DNA of 64,000 nt, from positions 5,084,001-5,148,000 of the forward strand of contig JAHLMK010000001.1 in the NCBI GenBank assembly GCA_019915135.1, in the 5' to 3' direction. Positions 45,090 through 57,198 of the stretch are shown here, in pieces. Position 1 is the stretch's first letter, and each line of letters opens with the position of its first letter. Origin of the DNA: Strobilurus pachycystidiatus. Lineage: Eukaryota; Basidiomycota; Agaricomycetes; Agaricales; Physalacriaceae. A model generated the notes under the pieces. The model was not told the origin of the DNA, made no database searches, and was given only the letters and a program-made list of their open reading frames with translations. Made by a program: the position numbers and the translations under genes.

Positions 45090-46358
45090 TTACTCCGCCT
45101 TTTGTGGCTCAGCCGTACTGGTGGTGGACAGTCCAGTCGCGTTGCAAGACTGTAATGATCGACCACAAACCAGATTCCCGGCGTTGTCTCCAATCTTCCG
45201 AAGACAATGTTATTCAGTGTATTCTGGTGTGAACTATGGATGAGTTCTGGGCATTACATAGACATATTTGGTCAGGTAGCGGGTGGTGTAAATAATGGCG
45301 GGCGGGATGGCGGGCGGGAGATCGGGACAGATGGCGGGATGACAATGACAACGAGGGAGCGGCGTGGGTCAGAAAAGCCAAGGGCATGACATGATAGACC
45401 GGACCTCGGCCATGAAATGCGGATGTGTGACAACGGTATGCGAAATTTAATCCTGACCCTTCCTGGACACCGTACCCCCTTGAACGCCAAGTGCAAGGAC
45501 AAGTTCCTCATTCAAAGCACGTTCATAACCAAAGACAAACCCTTGCAGGATATCGTAGTACGTAGCCGTGACGTCGGCGTTTCCCCCGCCTTCCCGCTCA
45601 TCGCTCCAATACAGTGGGGCGCGTCTGAAGCCACCGGCGAGACCGTAATTCACCAGCAAAAGCTGAAGGTGCAATACCTGCCGCCGCCGCGTGCAGAAGG
45701 GCTGACACTCGCAGAGGAGGAAGACCAAAGCTCCATGTCCATGATGGCCACGAGCGATTCGCCGCGTATGATGGCGTTCATTCCGTGGGACTTGATTTCA
45801 CAGCAATACGACGGTGACACTGTATTCACCCGACCACCTTCAAGCACAGACTCGGAGCGCACTGTATCTCCACCTTCCTACTCTAGTGTCGCACGCGAGG
45901 AAGAGCATCGCGAAGAGCTTCATACGGAACCCGTACCTCCATCTCTTGCTTCGGTTCTTGTTCGTGCTTGTGCTCTTGCTCTTGCTGGTGCTCTTGACCC
46001 TGAACCAGCGCCCAGTCCCCTTGTTGCACTACATGTTCCAGCTCCTGCGGACTCGGAGGCAGCGCCCGTAGGCCAGTCCAGCCTCGCTCCTTCGCCACGC
46101 ACACCCAGCGAAGAACTGCTTACCAAGTACAGAGAAGCGGAGGCCGAGAATGAGCGGCTACGAGGACTACTAGCGGCGGCCGCCGCACCACCTGCGTCCG
46201 AAATACGGAGGAGGAGCAGACTGTACTTGGATGCTGTTCCAGGAAGTTACGTAGGGAGCTACGTCGCTGAGGCACACTTGCAACCAGAGGGTGTCCCCCT
46301 GCAGATGGTCGTGATCATTGCTCTGGTTGTCTTCATCACGACATATTTCTTCTTCTGA

Positions 46359-49303
46359 TTCTGGGATTTTTGGACGTACATCATGCCTTTCCGCCTCTCC
46401 ATACACTCCTCTGTGTTTGTACTCGCCCTCTTGGTATTGTGGACTCGTGGTATGTTGGCGCTCTCATGGTCTGCCGTGTTGGGATGCCATACAGTTGGAT
46501 CCTGCATGTTTCTCACATACCGTTCATATTCTGGGGCTCGGTGTTGTGTTGTTGACGTATACATTTACTTCCTCAAGTTTCCATTCCTATGTAGATGCGT
46601 CGGGACTCCTTACTTGACAATATCTTTCTTTGTCTTCCGAGTCACTTGACGCAAATCGTCAAATAACATCTAGTCGCCCTCACAGCGTGGACTTGTAGAC
46701 TAATAGTCTGCGTGCCTATAATATAAGAGGGGTAACTCAGTTTTTGTGTCACTAGTGCTCTCACTTCAGTCATCACGCGTAGATCCTGATACCAGTATCG
46801 CGCTTGGTACTGCTGATCTGGATCGACAGGACTCCGAGTCCCGTCGCACATAATCGCATCAATCTCGTTTGCTTTTACGCCGCCAACACTGTCAGGTGGA
46901 TGACTACAATTCACGCATGATTAGACCCACTCACCAACTTCTTCTTCTCTCGGTGTTGGCAACTTGATATGTGAGCTCTGTTTCCGGCGTTGCTACTAGT
47001 GAGGCTAGTGGACACTGGAGTTTGTGTCAGCAAAACTAGTAGATGAAACCACTTCCAAGTCAATACTACGGATGATGCTATGAGCTGTCGTTCCTTGAGA
47101 GAACCAAACAACAACGCAACCGTAAAATAAATCTCTATGTTGCTCTCGGGGAACGCTTGTTTACAAAGACGGTCCCGGAAACAGCACCTCCGTTCGTCAA
47201 CCAGGCGAATCCAAACATTAGATTCACTACGTCGTGTAAGTAAAATCACAGCAACCCAGAGCATTTGTGCATGATGCCGGTGAGGTATCGTGCCACGAGA
47301 GGATGTGGGATCCCCGGTTCACAAAAGTGATCGGGACCAATAGCCTCTTTTCCTCTTGCCATCACGATGACAGGTACAGTACTTCATCTGAGCGATGTTC
47401 TGGACTGGCGATCATGACAACGATGGGACCAAACGGCGGATGTCCCGACTGCGGCGCGCACGACGACAGAACCTCGCACTCGTTATTCCTCGGCCGCGAA
47501 CCTTGGAAATGACTCGCCGCTTCTGCAGCACGGCACACGCCCATTCCCATGTTCCACATATTGAGAACACTCTGCACCTGGGCCTGCATGCAGAGTCAAT
47601 CTTGATACTCTTTCTCTGAGAACCGTCGTGGGGGCTTAGACTAATGATTTACGCATTCATATTTCTCAACAGCTCAGGGAAAAAATTTAGTACGTCCCAG
47701 TTCTAACCTCCGGGGCACATGACCGGGAGCAGTTGCGTTTCTCCGCCTGACGAGCGGGCCCGGGGATCCAGAGACAGGACTGCTCGCCTTCATCCCCGCG
47801 CGCTGGCGTGCACATGTGACGCCCCGCTTCCGCTCCTCCGCTTCTTGTTCGCACCCTCCGCCCTCCCTAGCCTCTGCCTGCCTCCATTCCTGCGATCCTC
47901 TTCACCTCTTCACCGCCTCCCCTCGTCCTCCTCGTACCCCTCCATCTCCCCCTATCTTCCCCCTCCCACCCTGGCCTATGCACTTGAGGACCAACACCCC
48001 GCTCTGTACATCTTCCGCCACCGCTGCCGGCTCTCTTCCACTCCCCTTCGTCACACGATTTGCCCCGCCCAACCAATCCCGGTGCTCCGCTACCCTCCCC
48101 GGAAGAGGAACCCCTCCCCTTTCCTTTGCAGGACGGCGCCGTTCCCTCTCCTCCCTTCTCCTGTCAAACGACCTCCGAGTCTTCCTGCCTCCCCTTGAAA
48201 ACAATTCCGTACCTTCACCGTTACAGAGAAGTTGTGGTCAGCGTCTCCTTGACACACCGGTTGCGCTAGTTCCAAGTGCATATACCAATATTGGCCCTTG
48301 TGCTCAGCATTGTGTTCCGAGGGGAGGCAAGAAATGCGTACGCGTGTCAATCCGCTCAGGTATGGCACCGAGGAAGAACAAAACGTGATAGTTGTTGGAG
48401 TGGCGGATAGCGGCTCGCAGGCGGCCACGGTCGGTGAGCAGAGAGACATCTCAAAGCCATCAAACAATCTCGGTGCAAGCAAGATGTCGGCTATGCTATA
48501 CACCTGAGCCATTTTGTTCTCTAGTTGCTCCTTTGTATACAGTCGTGCGCGCGTAGACTAGTAGTTCACGCGGTATGATAGGTAGCTTGTGGGAATGCAT
48601 CAACTTTTTTTCAACATCTGCCATGATTTCAGATTGCGCATGCCCTGTCTACAGGATTACTGTGTTGCAGGTAGTCGGAGCAATGGTTTCCTGCTTTCCC
48701 TCGTTGTTGGGGCCCTGTGAACGGAGGGCGCGATGGGGCAATGATATGATTGCGTTCAATTTAGCGCCCAACCGTGACTGTCTTCGCCTCTCCGACTCCG
48801 ATCTCTCCGCCGTCTCACCCGCGAAGCGTCGGCCCCTGCGCACTCCTCTACACTTTGCCATTTGTTTCCTCCGCCTGCGGCCCATGGTCAGTTGCCCGAC
48901 TACCTTTCTCCGCCCCTCCTCTCCTTACTCATCCCTTTGCTGCTGGGGTGAGTATATCCGGACCATAACTGAGTCACTTTTCAGACTTCAGGTCTACTCT
49001 ACCGTTGGCATCTCGTGTTCAGCAGGCTCCTGACGAACTGGGAGTATGCTCATACATGACAGAGTCTTGCGAGTGACTTTATTTTACTGACTTTGGGCTT
49101 GCACGATTTGTCTACGTCGAGCTCTTGTCCGTACACACGACTTGAAGCCTGAAGTCCGACATATGTGCGACTTGATTCGCTTCTCTTCCTGGACGTGTAC
49201 TCTAATGGTTTGCACATATCCATATAACCGTGTATGTGCGTCATCCTCGAGGTTTTTGTTTGATCAGTTTTTGTTCCACGGGATCGTGCAGAAAACCCAC
49301 AGA
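46359..49303. other. Long region without a confident gene
   Basis: VAP 3' flank, then scattered ORFs. 47720-48200 is a pyrimidine-rich, C/T-skewed low-complexity tract that produces long spurious frames. On the minus strand at about 48430-48560 the sequence reads KEQLENKMAQVYSIADILLAPRLFDGFEM, which is protein-like and may be an exon of an unrecognised or decayed gene extending toward 48200. Minus-strand frames at 46642-47264 are hydrophobic in places but have no motif. Confidence 0.4.
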
Positions 49304-51679
49304 TCATGATTGTACGTGTAGAGGAGCGACGAACAAAGGAAGCTGAGCACCCTCAGCCGGCTTAGAGCCAACAACAGGTATCGACGCTTCACCTATCTGT
49401 ACCCACTTGATGTCATCCGGGTCCACGCCCTCCGGCAAGGCAAACCGAAAGTTCAGAACGAGTTTCGCTAAGATGGTCTGCATCTCCATCACACTACGGA
49501 GGTCAGTGGGGTCTTTGTGTGAACCAGTGATTTCACTAACGCAAAACGCCATCCGATGCAACCACGGACTCCGGCGCCTTGGAATGCAATCAGAGGCCTG
49601 CATGCTTCTCGAGAGAACGTCAACATACCGAAGGACATTCTACGCGTCATGAATATCAGTATTACTTCGTCACTGCACAAGCGAGAGAACCTACACATTC
49701 CCCAGCAATCCGACCGAGATACGGTTCTTATCCGGCTTCACGTCGATAAATCGTTCGGGATTCCACTGTTCAGCGTCCTCCCCCCAAACCGCAGGATTAC
49801 TGGAGAGCTTTATCATTCGCCTGAACCTGGCGGGGCGATGGGGATGTACTTACCGGTTGTAATAAGCCAATGAGATCTGAATGAACTGTCCTCTTCTCAC
49901 AGGTATTTGTGTGAGTCTGACACCAGCCTTTGTGACGACTGGCTCAGCGAGCGGGATCACGTCGTCCTCCATGGCTTCGCGGTAGAGCACGGGCACGATG
50001 GGGTGCAGACGAAGAGTTTCCTAGTATATTATGGGTGAGTAGAGCTCTGCGCTATGGCGAAATTCGCCGGAACCTTGATAACGGCGTTGAGGAAGACAAG
50101 GCTGTCGTAGTCCTGCGATGTTAGCTCATTCCCCGATGTACCACCCTTCTGAGCCAGTAATTCGGCCATCTCAGCTCTGATGCGCTTTTGGTGGTCCGGA
50201 TGCTGGGCGAGCTCGTACAGGGCCCATGACATCGTCGATGCAGAGGTTTCATGACCTGCAAGGATAATCGTGCTACAAATTTGGGTTCATCAAATCATAG
50301 ATCGTTGAACTATGTCAGCACCACTCACGCCATTTGGGACAACACCTCGTCCTCGCTCAACTTGCGTGCTTTGTCCTCATTCGCATTGGCGCGTACTGTC
50401 GACCAACGGCGTGAAGGACTCGGGATGGGAGGATGATAGTGTAAGCCGTACCTAGAACACTCAGGACGTCCTTCCCTTTCATCAAGCCGGGATCGTCTCG
50501 GATGTCCTGCTCACTGGAAGCTTTCCTCAACATCTCACTTGCCACGAGCTTGGAATGCGTCTGGAAATGGCGGAAGCGTGCAGCGGTCTTGCTCGGGGGA
50601 GAGATCAACCGCACGAACGACCAGGGAAGACGTCGCCAGAGCGTGTCGTGCACTAAGTCACTGTTCGCGGGCGCTGTCGCGTCGTCGCTGGAGAGAGCTC
50701 GAGGTCAGCTCGTCAAGATGAAGATTCTGAGGGTGTGGATTCACGACGCACGTAAGGTGGTTGATGATGTCCCTAAGCTCGCTTCCTTCGTCGTGGATGG
50801 ATCCGAAGTCGTAATTGAAGGCACCTAGGTGTGCATGATCGCGTCAGTAAACCGACCGACACAACGAGTATTTAGTAAGTGCGGTGACTGACTTAGACCG
50901 ATGACATCTAGGGAGATCCTTCCCATCCAGCGGTGGACGTTGATAACATCGCCCTCCTGGTGTATAGTATCGCGGATTTTATTTGCGAACTGAAGTGTTT
51001 TCGTATGAGCACGTCCGTACGCGTCGAGTACCACCGGCCCACCTTAACACTGACACGCTGGAAGAGAGACGAAAAGGTCTTCAACTGGCCCGGCGAAAAC
51101 GCGGGATTCAATACTTTGCGCTGACGCTGGTGAGTTGCACCTAGTAACAACGATCAGAACTCCGAGCCCACTAGTACTCTTCGCTCCAACATCCAACCCT
51201 ACTCACCAACAGCGGCAACGACACCATTCCCGAAGAACTCGCGCATCAAATGGATTCGGTCGCGCGTCTTGACGTAGCGATATCCCGACACGTGAAAGAT
51301 GTGGTGTAACGCTCTGGCATCGGCCAGGAGGAGCTTTTCTTCCTGGGGATAGTAAGTACAACGAGGGAACCGTGGGAGGGAGATGTACGTGCACCAAAAC
51401 ATCCTCTGATGCGCAGTACGGTGCCGTATTCCTTGAACCATGGGAACTCTCTTTGTCCGACTTCTGTCTGGTAGAATATGAGCGCATCGTGTCCTTCGCG
51501 GAATCAGAGTCGGTCGAAGGGCGAGGATGGTAAGAATTACCCAGAAGCCAGGAGGGAGAGGGAGGCCCGTTGAGGGATGAGACTTCAACGGATCGCCGAC
51601 GCCTCAGGGTTTGGATGAAGAAGATCGCGCAGAAAGCGAGTAAAGTGTAGAGCACAGGCGAGGAAACGGAGGAATGCAT
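49304..51679 (-). CDS. Cytochrome P450 monooxygenase
   Basis: Starts with a membrane anchor (MHSSVSSPVLYTLLAFCAIFFIQ) and a Pro-rich hinge (GPPSPSWLLG). After the first intron come FYQTEVGQREFPWFKEYG and the C-helix HQRQRKVLNPAFS. The I-helix is ILAGHETSAST, the K-helix ExxR is ETLRLHP, the aromatic segment is WNPERF, and the heme loop is GAGVRGCIGWRFA with the Cys ligand. The phase after each of about ten introns appears consistent, and the C-terminus ends PLHVQS with a stop at 49304-49306. It is an ER-bound heme monooxygenase of basidiomycete type; I cannot assign a CYP family. The gene looks intact. Its substrate is unknown, and no biosynthetic core gene sits beside it. Confidence 0.92.
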
Positions 51680-52662
51680 GGCGCAGGTCTGTCAGATGTG
51701 AATGCTTCATGTCCGAGTCCTTTTATCCCTGCCCGTACCCGGGATGGGTCAGGGAGGGAGGGAGGAGGGAAGAAAGTCATCTATCATATCACTGATGTCG
51801 GGGCAATGTAAGAAACACTGAGAAGAAGGATGCACTGAGGAAAAGGACACACTGAGAAAGGGAACACACAGTTGATCGCGTGGTTTGTCAGATTTGCTGA
51901 TTGAATCGGCCCGCGAGATATACGTCTAGCGATGGATGCCATTCTAGATATTCTCAGAAGTGATTATCAGGCACCATTGTCGCTCGGAACGCTGAACTCT
52001 TCGGAAATCGCGGCCATAGGTACTCGGAGTTCCTCAGAGCCAACGTCGGCGAGAGTAAGTAGTAGCATCCGCAGAGAGGAGAGAGGTCGTTTCCGAAAGA
52101 GACATGATGGCGGCAGGCGGTAAAGCAGTGATCGAGGTGCACCCTTCCGCATCACGAAAAACGAGAAACGTAGGGTTTCGAAGATGAGACTCTTTTTGTC
52201 CAAGCTGCGGTGCGAATGAATGGCGGAATTCATGCCTCTGCTTTCGTATCGTCATTCCACCGCGCTCCAGGTTCAGGTTCGCTGACCGGGCCGGGTTCCG
52301 AGGCTTGGACTCGAACGACGACCCTCGAATTCAACTGCAAGGACGCTCTTCAATAAATCACTAGACGCGCAGAGGAAGAATGTCAGACTCACATCCTCTG
52401 GTGCATTATTCCTCTGCCATACTTCCGTGCTTGCAGGTACAACAAGAAATATGGCGATTTTGTTGGCCGTCGGTATGGCCTACGATAAACATGCCTTGTC
52501 CGCATAGAGGGAATGCTCCAGCTCCGGTCCATAAACTGGGAAATGTGCCGATCATAGCTATCTGCCAACTCTAGATCTGTGTGTCCTCGTTCACACCCAG
52601 GCTGTATCTCACGTCCAGGGTCCTCCTGCTGTTGAGCCCTTTCCACTGGCACTACCCCCACA
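51680..52662. repeat. Copy of the beta-gene/upstream block, array unit 1
   Basis: The stretch 52260-52660 is closely similar to 59190-59608, upstream of array gene 3: shared GACCGGGCCGGGTTCCGAGG, CACTAGACGCGCAGAGGAAG, GTTGGCCGTCGGTATGGCC and CTATCTGCCAACTCTAGATC blocks. It contains remnants of a beta-rich reading frame with stops. The duplication therefore included a neighbouring gene plus the promoter of the helical gene. Confidence 0.75.
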
Positions 52663-53690
52663 ATGCTCGCCGTGGGCGATGTCATTGCCATATCCCAGCT
52701 CGCTTTCAAGGCCAGCACGATCGTCGCGGACATCGCCAACTCTTCCAAGGAATTCATCGACATACAATCTGAGATTGGCGACATGGAGCAGTCTATTGAT
52801 GCTGTAGGATTGCTTGTCGGGGCAGAGGAGTCGGAGGCGCCCGATCTACCCTTTCAAGTCTCTCTAGTCTCACAGAACATGCTCCGCAAGGCATACTCGA
52901 CCATCGAGAGAGCATTGGACCGCTCTCGAGTCCTGCTGGAGTCGTTCACAAAGGAGATACAGCGGTACGCTGAGGCGATGAAGCCCGGTGGATCTGGGAA
53001 TCGGATACGGGATCTGTACGCCAAGATGAAGTGGCTGCTGGTGCAGCGCCAGAGGATCAGGGACATACGGAGGATGCTTCAAGCGCAACATTTGCAGATC
53101 ATGCTGTCGCTCTTGGTCTTGACGCGGTGAGTCGAGACGCTGTGTTCTTACCTGATTAATGGTGAGAATCTGGTATAGATGCAATACCCGCGAGAACTCG
53201 ATGGTGTTGGTGCGATGCCAGACTATCATCACGCGGCTCGAGACCAAAATCGACAGATTGCCCGATATGCGCTGGATTGGATATCCAGGTGACACTGGCA
53301 GTGCCCCCACATACACATATCAGATCAGCCACTGTTACAACATCACATTCTCTGTGAGTAGGTCATATCTCATATTGTCTGGGTTGCTCTGATACCTGAC
53401 GCTTCAGATTCGAGTTGGTGCCCGCGTGTTTTTTTTCGCTCCAAGAGGTCGCACTGGATTTCGGGTGGTATATGGAACTCTGATTTCCACTGGGCGAATA
53501 GAGCCAGTATGTATAGACTCTGCACCGCTGCAAACAAGATATCTCTGACTGGAGCTCTATAGACGGGCATCGTCTGTACTGTGCGGCCCGATGAAGGTGG
53601 CATAGTGTCTTTGCCGTCAGTCAATCATTGTTTGACTTGTGTCGTTGCTGAAATCTAACCAGGTCCCCTGCAATCACACGAGCGTTTTGA
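52663..53690 (+). CDS. STAND N-terminal-domain-like helical protein, array copy 1
   Basis: Exon 1 (52663-53126) encodes MLAVGDVIAISQLAFKAST, then four to five amphipathic helices ending in MLSLLVLTR. Further exons from 53179 give a helix (TIITRLETKIDRLPDMRWIGY) and then a small beta-rich segment (RVGARVFFFAPRGR...VVYGTL...TGIVCTVRPDEGG), stop at 53688-53690. The first domain resembles the fungal N-terminal domain of STAND/NLR proteins, where it acts as a signalling or death-effector module. No NACHT or repeat domain follows, so the gene encodes a stand-alone effector-like domain with a beta cap. Closest relative in the window: 59609-60791. Confidence 0.65.
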
Positions 53691-54984
53691 GACATCATGC
53701 GTAGCGGTGCCCAAGTTTTTCAGCATGACGGGAGTGTTCAAGTTGGACCACCTGCTAAGCACGAATCTAATGCTGACATTGCCAGCGTACGTTGAGCGTA
53801 CGATGAAGAATCTTAATGTTATGTTAACTTAGCCGACGGGAATTGTCTGGCAGTGAAAGTAACACGTCGAGGTGACGATGTCTCTAATTTTCAGACTCGG
53901 AGGTGCGAATAAAGTTGATCGGAAGCAATATACACCGCTTCCAATCGTCATCCCGCCGCGCTTCAATCTCTCCGGGAGCATTACCTGAACGGCTCGGGAT
54001 GCGTGGCACTGAACATTCTCCCTCAAGAGTCAATGGCATCTTAGAAGGACGCCTCAACGACGGCTCACGCGCAGCTAAAAACGGCGGAGGGATGAAGAGG
54101 GCTGAGGCGCGTTCCCTCGTTACTTCTGTGCGTTCGTCGTTTCTACCCACGAGAACGCTATGAGCGATAAGCTGCAGTCAATACCAAGAAACTGGATTTC
54201 ATCCTGGGCCTCGACAGGGGCTCTCGTCCTGTCTTGAGGTATCTGACAACGCGGATTCATCAGCATCAAGGCCATTGTTCGCACTAAGGGAATCGGATGC
54301 GACGCCGACCGCTACTTCTATGACGGGCGGAAGGGACAGCTTCCAACTCGCGCTTGAGGATCAACCCGCCCCCTTCCCCCCTCCTGTGTCTCTGTGGGGA
54401 GTACGTCCTCCTCACCCCTCACCACTTCACCTTTCGCTAAATGGAGAGGTTCCCACGCCCCCTCTTGTCCATGGACGTGTGTGGTCCCGTCGTGCATAGA
54501 TACGACTTCGCGCTGACTGTTTTTAATCTTGGTCGGCATCAGTTTTCACATATCCAGTGGGAACTCCTTCCTATCACTTACCGTCAATGTGATAAGGTTC
54601 ATGGGCGACGTCGATTGGTCATGTGGGATCCATCGTCGCGTACATCTACACCTGGACCTTGCCTGGACCCGGTTTAGCTACACAGCGCCCCGGATCAAGA
54701 TATTTGGTCTGTTGTTGTCCGCCTTCTTCAACACACCCTCACTCAGCGTAGACGAACGAGTGACCATCCTCCTTCGATTGGACACTTACTCGTTCAACTT
54801 GTAAGGGAAAGTGCGCCCGTTTCAATCTTCAAGTGACGCGGATCTCTGCATGCACGTTCTCAGAAGGCAAAGAGCCTCATGCTGATCGCAGTCCAGCTGA
54901 ACGGCACTTACATACTCGCTAAGCGCCAGTCTTGCTCTTGCTTTCCCACCTCCACTGCCCACTGCAATACTCTCCTCCACACTT
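53691..54984 (+). other. Decayed beta-rich gene fragments between array genes
   Basis: Plus-strand protein-like stretches (53880-54163; 54529-54803, with repeated V/L-rich strands) follow each other with frame changes and stops. They resemble the beta-rich partner genes at 54985-55882 and 62419-62727. No complete frame could be assembled. Confidence 0.4.
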
Positions 54985-55882
54985 GCAATGACTCTCCAAG
55001 TGTCCCCGTTCGTGTTCCGAGTTCATATTTCGTTCTTAATAACAGTTCCTTGAATTGTAGCACAACCAATCTCACAATCACTGGTCAGTGTTCTCATTTG
55101 CTTCCAAGTTGCGAGTCCCACTCCCCACGTCAGCCCGGATCAGTATAGAGGAGGACGTCGTTCCGATGTCACGCCTGGAGCACTTCGGCCCCTTCAGGTC
55201 GTCCTTCTATCTACGCATCGTCAACGGGGACCAGGACACACAAATTGTGACTCTCACAAGAGCCGGTAAGGCTCTGTCTAGTCAATGTGGCGTGTGGATT
55301 TCAGACCTGTGCGTATACCATGAGGTTTTACGTGGAATCATCTTGACTCATGTGGCGCTAGTCCTCGAGGCGAGGCGCTTAAGGAAAGCACTATCCAGTT
55401 TGAGCTGTACAAGGTCAAGAAGGGGAAGAAGAAGGTGCCGGAGCTAATAGCAGGTAACCGGGTCTTACTCGAGAACATCGTTCAGGCAAAGAACCGTAGG
55501 TCGTGCTCGCCAAGCCAACAACCATACTAATGCTCCCTCAGACTGTGTCACGCTGAACCTCAGCAATCCAGCCACCGAGTCGTTGAACTCGAAGCCCATT
55601 CGCGTGCACCTAGACGCGGAGATGCAGTACGGTGTCAACACCTCCACGCCGACTAGGTCTCTCAGTACCCTCGTGCATCGGTCCGCTGATCATGATGGGC
55701 GTCCGTATCTTGGAGCTGAAGACTCCAACGAGCGTAAGGAGTTCTGGATGGGACTGGATGGTGACGGATACCTGAAGCTGATGCCCAAGTGTCATCAAAG
55801 AGTCAAATTGAGCGAATTCACCACCACCGGCGCGTATATGTACAGCATGGTGGATTTGCCTGTCGCATTAGTATCGCACTAA
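54985..55882 (+). CDS. Beta-rich hypothetical protein, start uncertain
   Basis: Plus-strand exons include about 55141-55268 (SRLEHFGPFRSSFYLRIVNG), 55370-55451 (GEALKESTIQFELYKVKKG, then KVPELIA) and 55542-55882 (CVTLNLSNPATESLNSKPIRV through FWMGLDGDGYLKLMP and MVDLPVALVSH, stop at 55882). The sequence alternates polar and hydrophobic residues like a beta-sandwich. The start could be ATG 54989, but the first introns are not settled. Unrecognised family; it lies between two STAND-N-like genes and may be their partner. Confidence 0.45.
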
Positions 55883-55963
55883 GATCGGGAGTCAATGAAG
55901 CGGGTCCACGAGGTTTCAGAGCGTCGCGAGGCGAAAGATGAAGTTTCGGTGTCTGCTTTACCA

Positions 55964-56390
55964 TCAACTTGAATATATCGTGTACGAGGGACTTGAGAGA
56001 GCAGGACTCTGTTGTAGTAGAGGTCTCAGCCTCCACTGCTGAGACCACGATGAAGAGAGTGCGGGTTCCAGAAAGAGCATGATCGGGTTACGTAGTCTCG
56101 TTACCGACCGTATATGAGAAGACAAGCTGCGATATACGGTCTGGGATTTCTCGTCGAGAATTTGGCCGGCAGAACACACCTTCCTAATATAGTATTTGAT
56201 CGAGAGCTTTCCATGTGTTCCCCATGTGTTTGAGTCCGGATCGGGAGTATGAGATCTGAGTCGCGCCATGACCGCCTTGACATACGCACCCTCAAGAATG
56301 CCAATGTTCCCACTGCCCACCGTTATAGTCATCAAACCTGAGTGAAATCTGTACCCGTAAGTTTTCTGCCGCATCGTCAACTATTTTCTA
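55964..56390 (-). pseudogene. Beta-rich gene remnant, minus strand
   Basis: A minus-strand frame with TMRQKTYGYRFHSGLMTITVGSGN, then a segment LSIKYYIRKVCSAGQILDEK. Its 3' half becomes unlike protein. Part of it is repeated in inverted orientation at about 56649-56750. A 9-bp hairpin (GGTCTCAGC / GCTGAGACC) lies at 56022-56046. Confidence 0.4.
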
Positions 56391-56750
56391 GCTACCACTT
56401 GCTCGGTGGAGACATTTAGGCGGGACTTTCCCTGCTCACGAAGTAAAGTCCTCTCAGTGCAAGAAAGGCTGGAAATAGCTCTTGAATCTGCTGGTGCTCT
56501 TTTAATGCATATGTCAGACAGGCACAGCTAGGGTACGGCACCTATTCAGACTCAAAGCAAGCATTTAACGACAAGAGCGTCGCAAGCGGCGCGCGGCGCG
56601 CTCGCCGCATTGGGAAACTCGCACGACACAGGGTAAGCGCATCATGATGGCACATGGAAATCTCTCGATCGAATACCATAATAGGAAGGCGTGTTCTGCC
56701 AGCCAAATTTTCGACGAGAAAACCAGGACCCTATATCGTCGACTTGTCAC
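56114..56750. repeat. Inverted duplication with arms of about 100 bp
   Basis: The plus-strand sequence at 56649-56750 matches the reverse complement of about 56114-56216 almost base for base (CTCTCGATC, AGGAAGG.GTGTTCTGCC, TCGACGAGAAA). The arms are about 430 bp apart and both derive from the same beta-rich gene. The transcript could fold into a long hairpin. Confidence 0.7.
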
Positions 56751-57198
56751 ATTATAGGGTTCGGTTACAGGACTACGGGTTACGGTCCGAGGTCTCTGTG
56801 CTCTTCTCCTCTTTCCGTCATCGCTCTAGAACTCAAGCGGTTTAATTCACTACTGGGTCTGTACGCGTACGAATGAACTGTCGCCTCACGATCACTATGA
56901 ACATTGGCCTGTCGATGCTCGCCCGAGGTCAAGAACGGGCGCGGAGGAAGGCATCGGCTAAGGCGAAGAGGATACGAGATTCAAGTACGAACGCCCAGCG
57001 CGTACCAGCCACAAGCCGGGAAGGAGCTGACCAGACCCCCAATCACTTGGCGTTTGCACAGGATCTAGACAAGTATACTCGAGCCGCTATCTGCTATCTC
57101 TGTGTGTCCTCGTTCGCAAGCTGTGCTCGCCATATATACCTCACGTTCTCCGAATCTGCTGTTGACTTCCAACCACTGGCACCACCACCACCACCACA

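Larger units (their letters stand above)
43942..45474. mobile_element. 1533-bp TIR transposon with 81-bp perfect inverted ends
   Basis: The two ends, beginning TACGGTGTCCAGGAAGGG, are exact reverse complements for 81 bp. The flanks share CCCCCT (43936-43941 and 45475-45480), a 6-bp target duplication; the C-run makes its exact length uncertain. The interior has no frame long enough for a transposase, so it is non-autonomous. It contains several perfect hairpins. Perfect long ends indicate a very recent insertion. The superfamily is not clear: hAT (8 bp) and CACTA (3 bp) do not fit the TSD; long ends suggest a MULE-like or Dada-like source, but that is a guess. Confidence 0.93.
43553..46358 (+). 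pseudogene. VAP/Scs2-type MSP-domain gene interrupted by a DNA transposon
   Basis: Exons 43553-43595, 43649-43740, 43792-43852 and 43909-43941 give MSVSL..., RPLTQLAKQSLIIFNHN, VAFKVKTTAPE, LYCVRPNQGRVEPGETVEVS and VMLHAMKKDPP, the VAP MSP domain. A 1533-bp element then intervenes. Beyond it LNAKCKDKFLIQS continues to an intron at 45555-45614, WGASEATGETVIHQQKLKV, a Ser/Pro-rich linker, a short coiled coil and a C-terminal tail anchor (VVIIALVVFITTYFFF). Removing the element and one TSD copy gives 348 residues in one frame with every splice phase matching. VAPs are ER tail-anchored receptors for FFAT-motif lipid-transfer proteins at contact sites. In this allele the MSP domain is cut, so the product should be lost unless another copy or nucleus supplies it. 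Confidence 0.9.

Noticed and set aside
45417..45480. Start of the VAP-like protein at MRMCDNGMRN
   Set aside because: These codons lie inside the transposon's terminal repeat; the true N-terminal exons are at 43553-43941.
47719..48388. Plus-strand frames of 159 and 190 codons rich in Pro, Ser and Arg
   Set aside because: They come from a pyrimidine-rich low-complexity tract, have no domain, and overlap in several frames at once.
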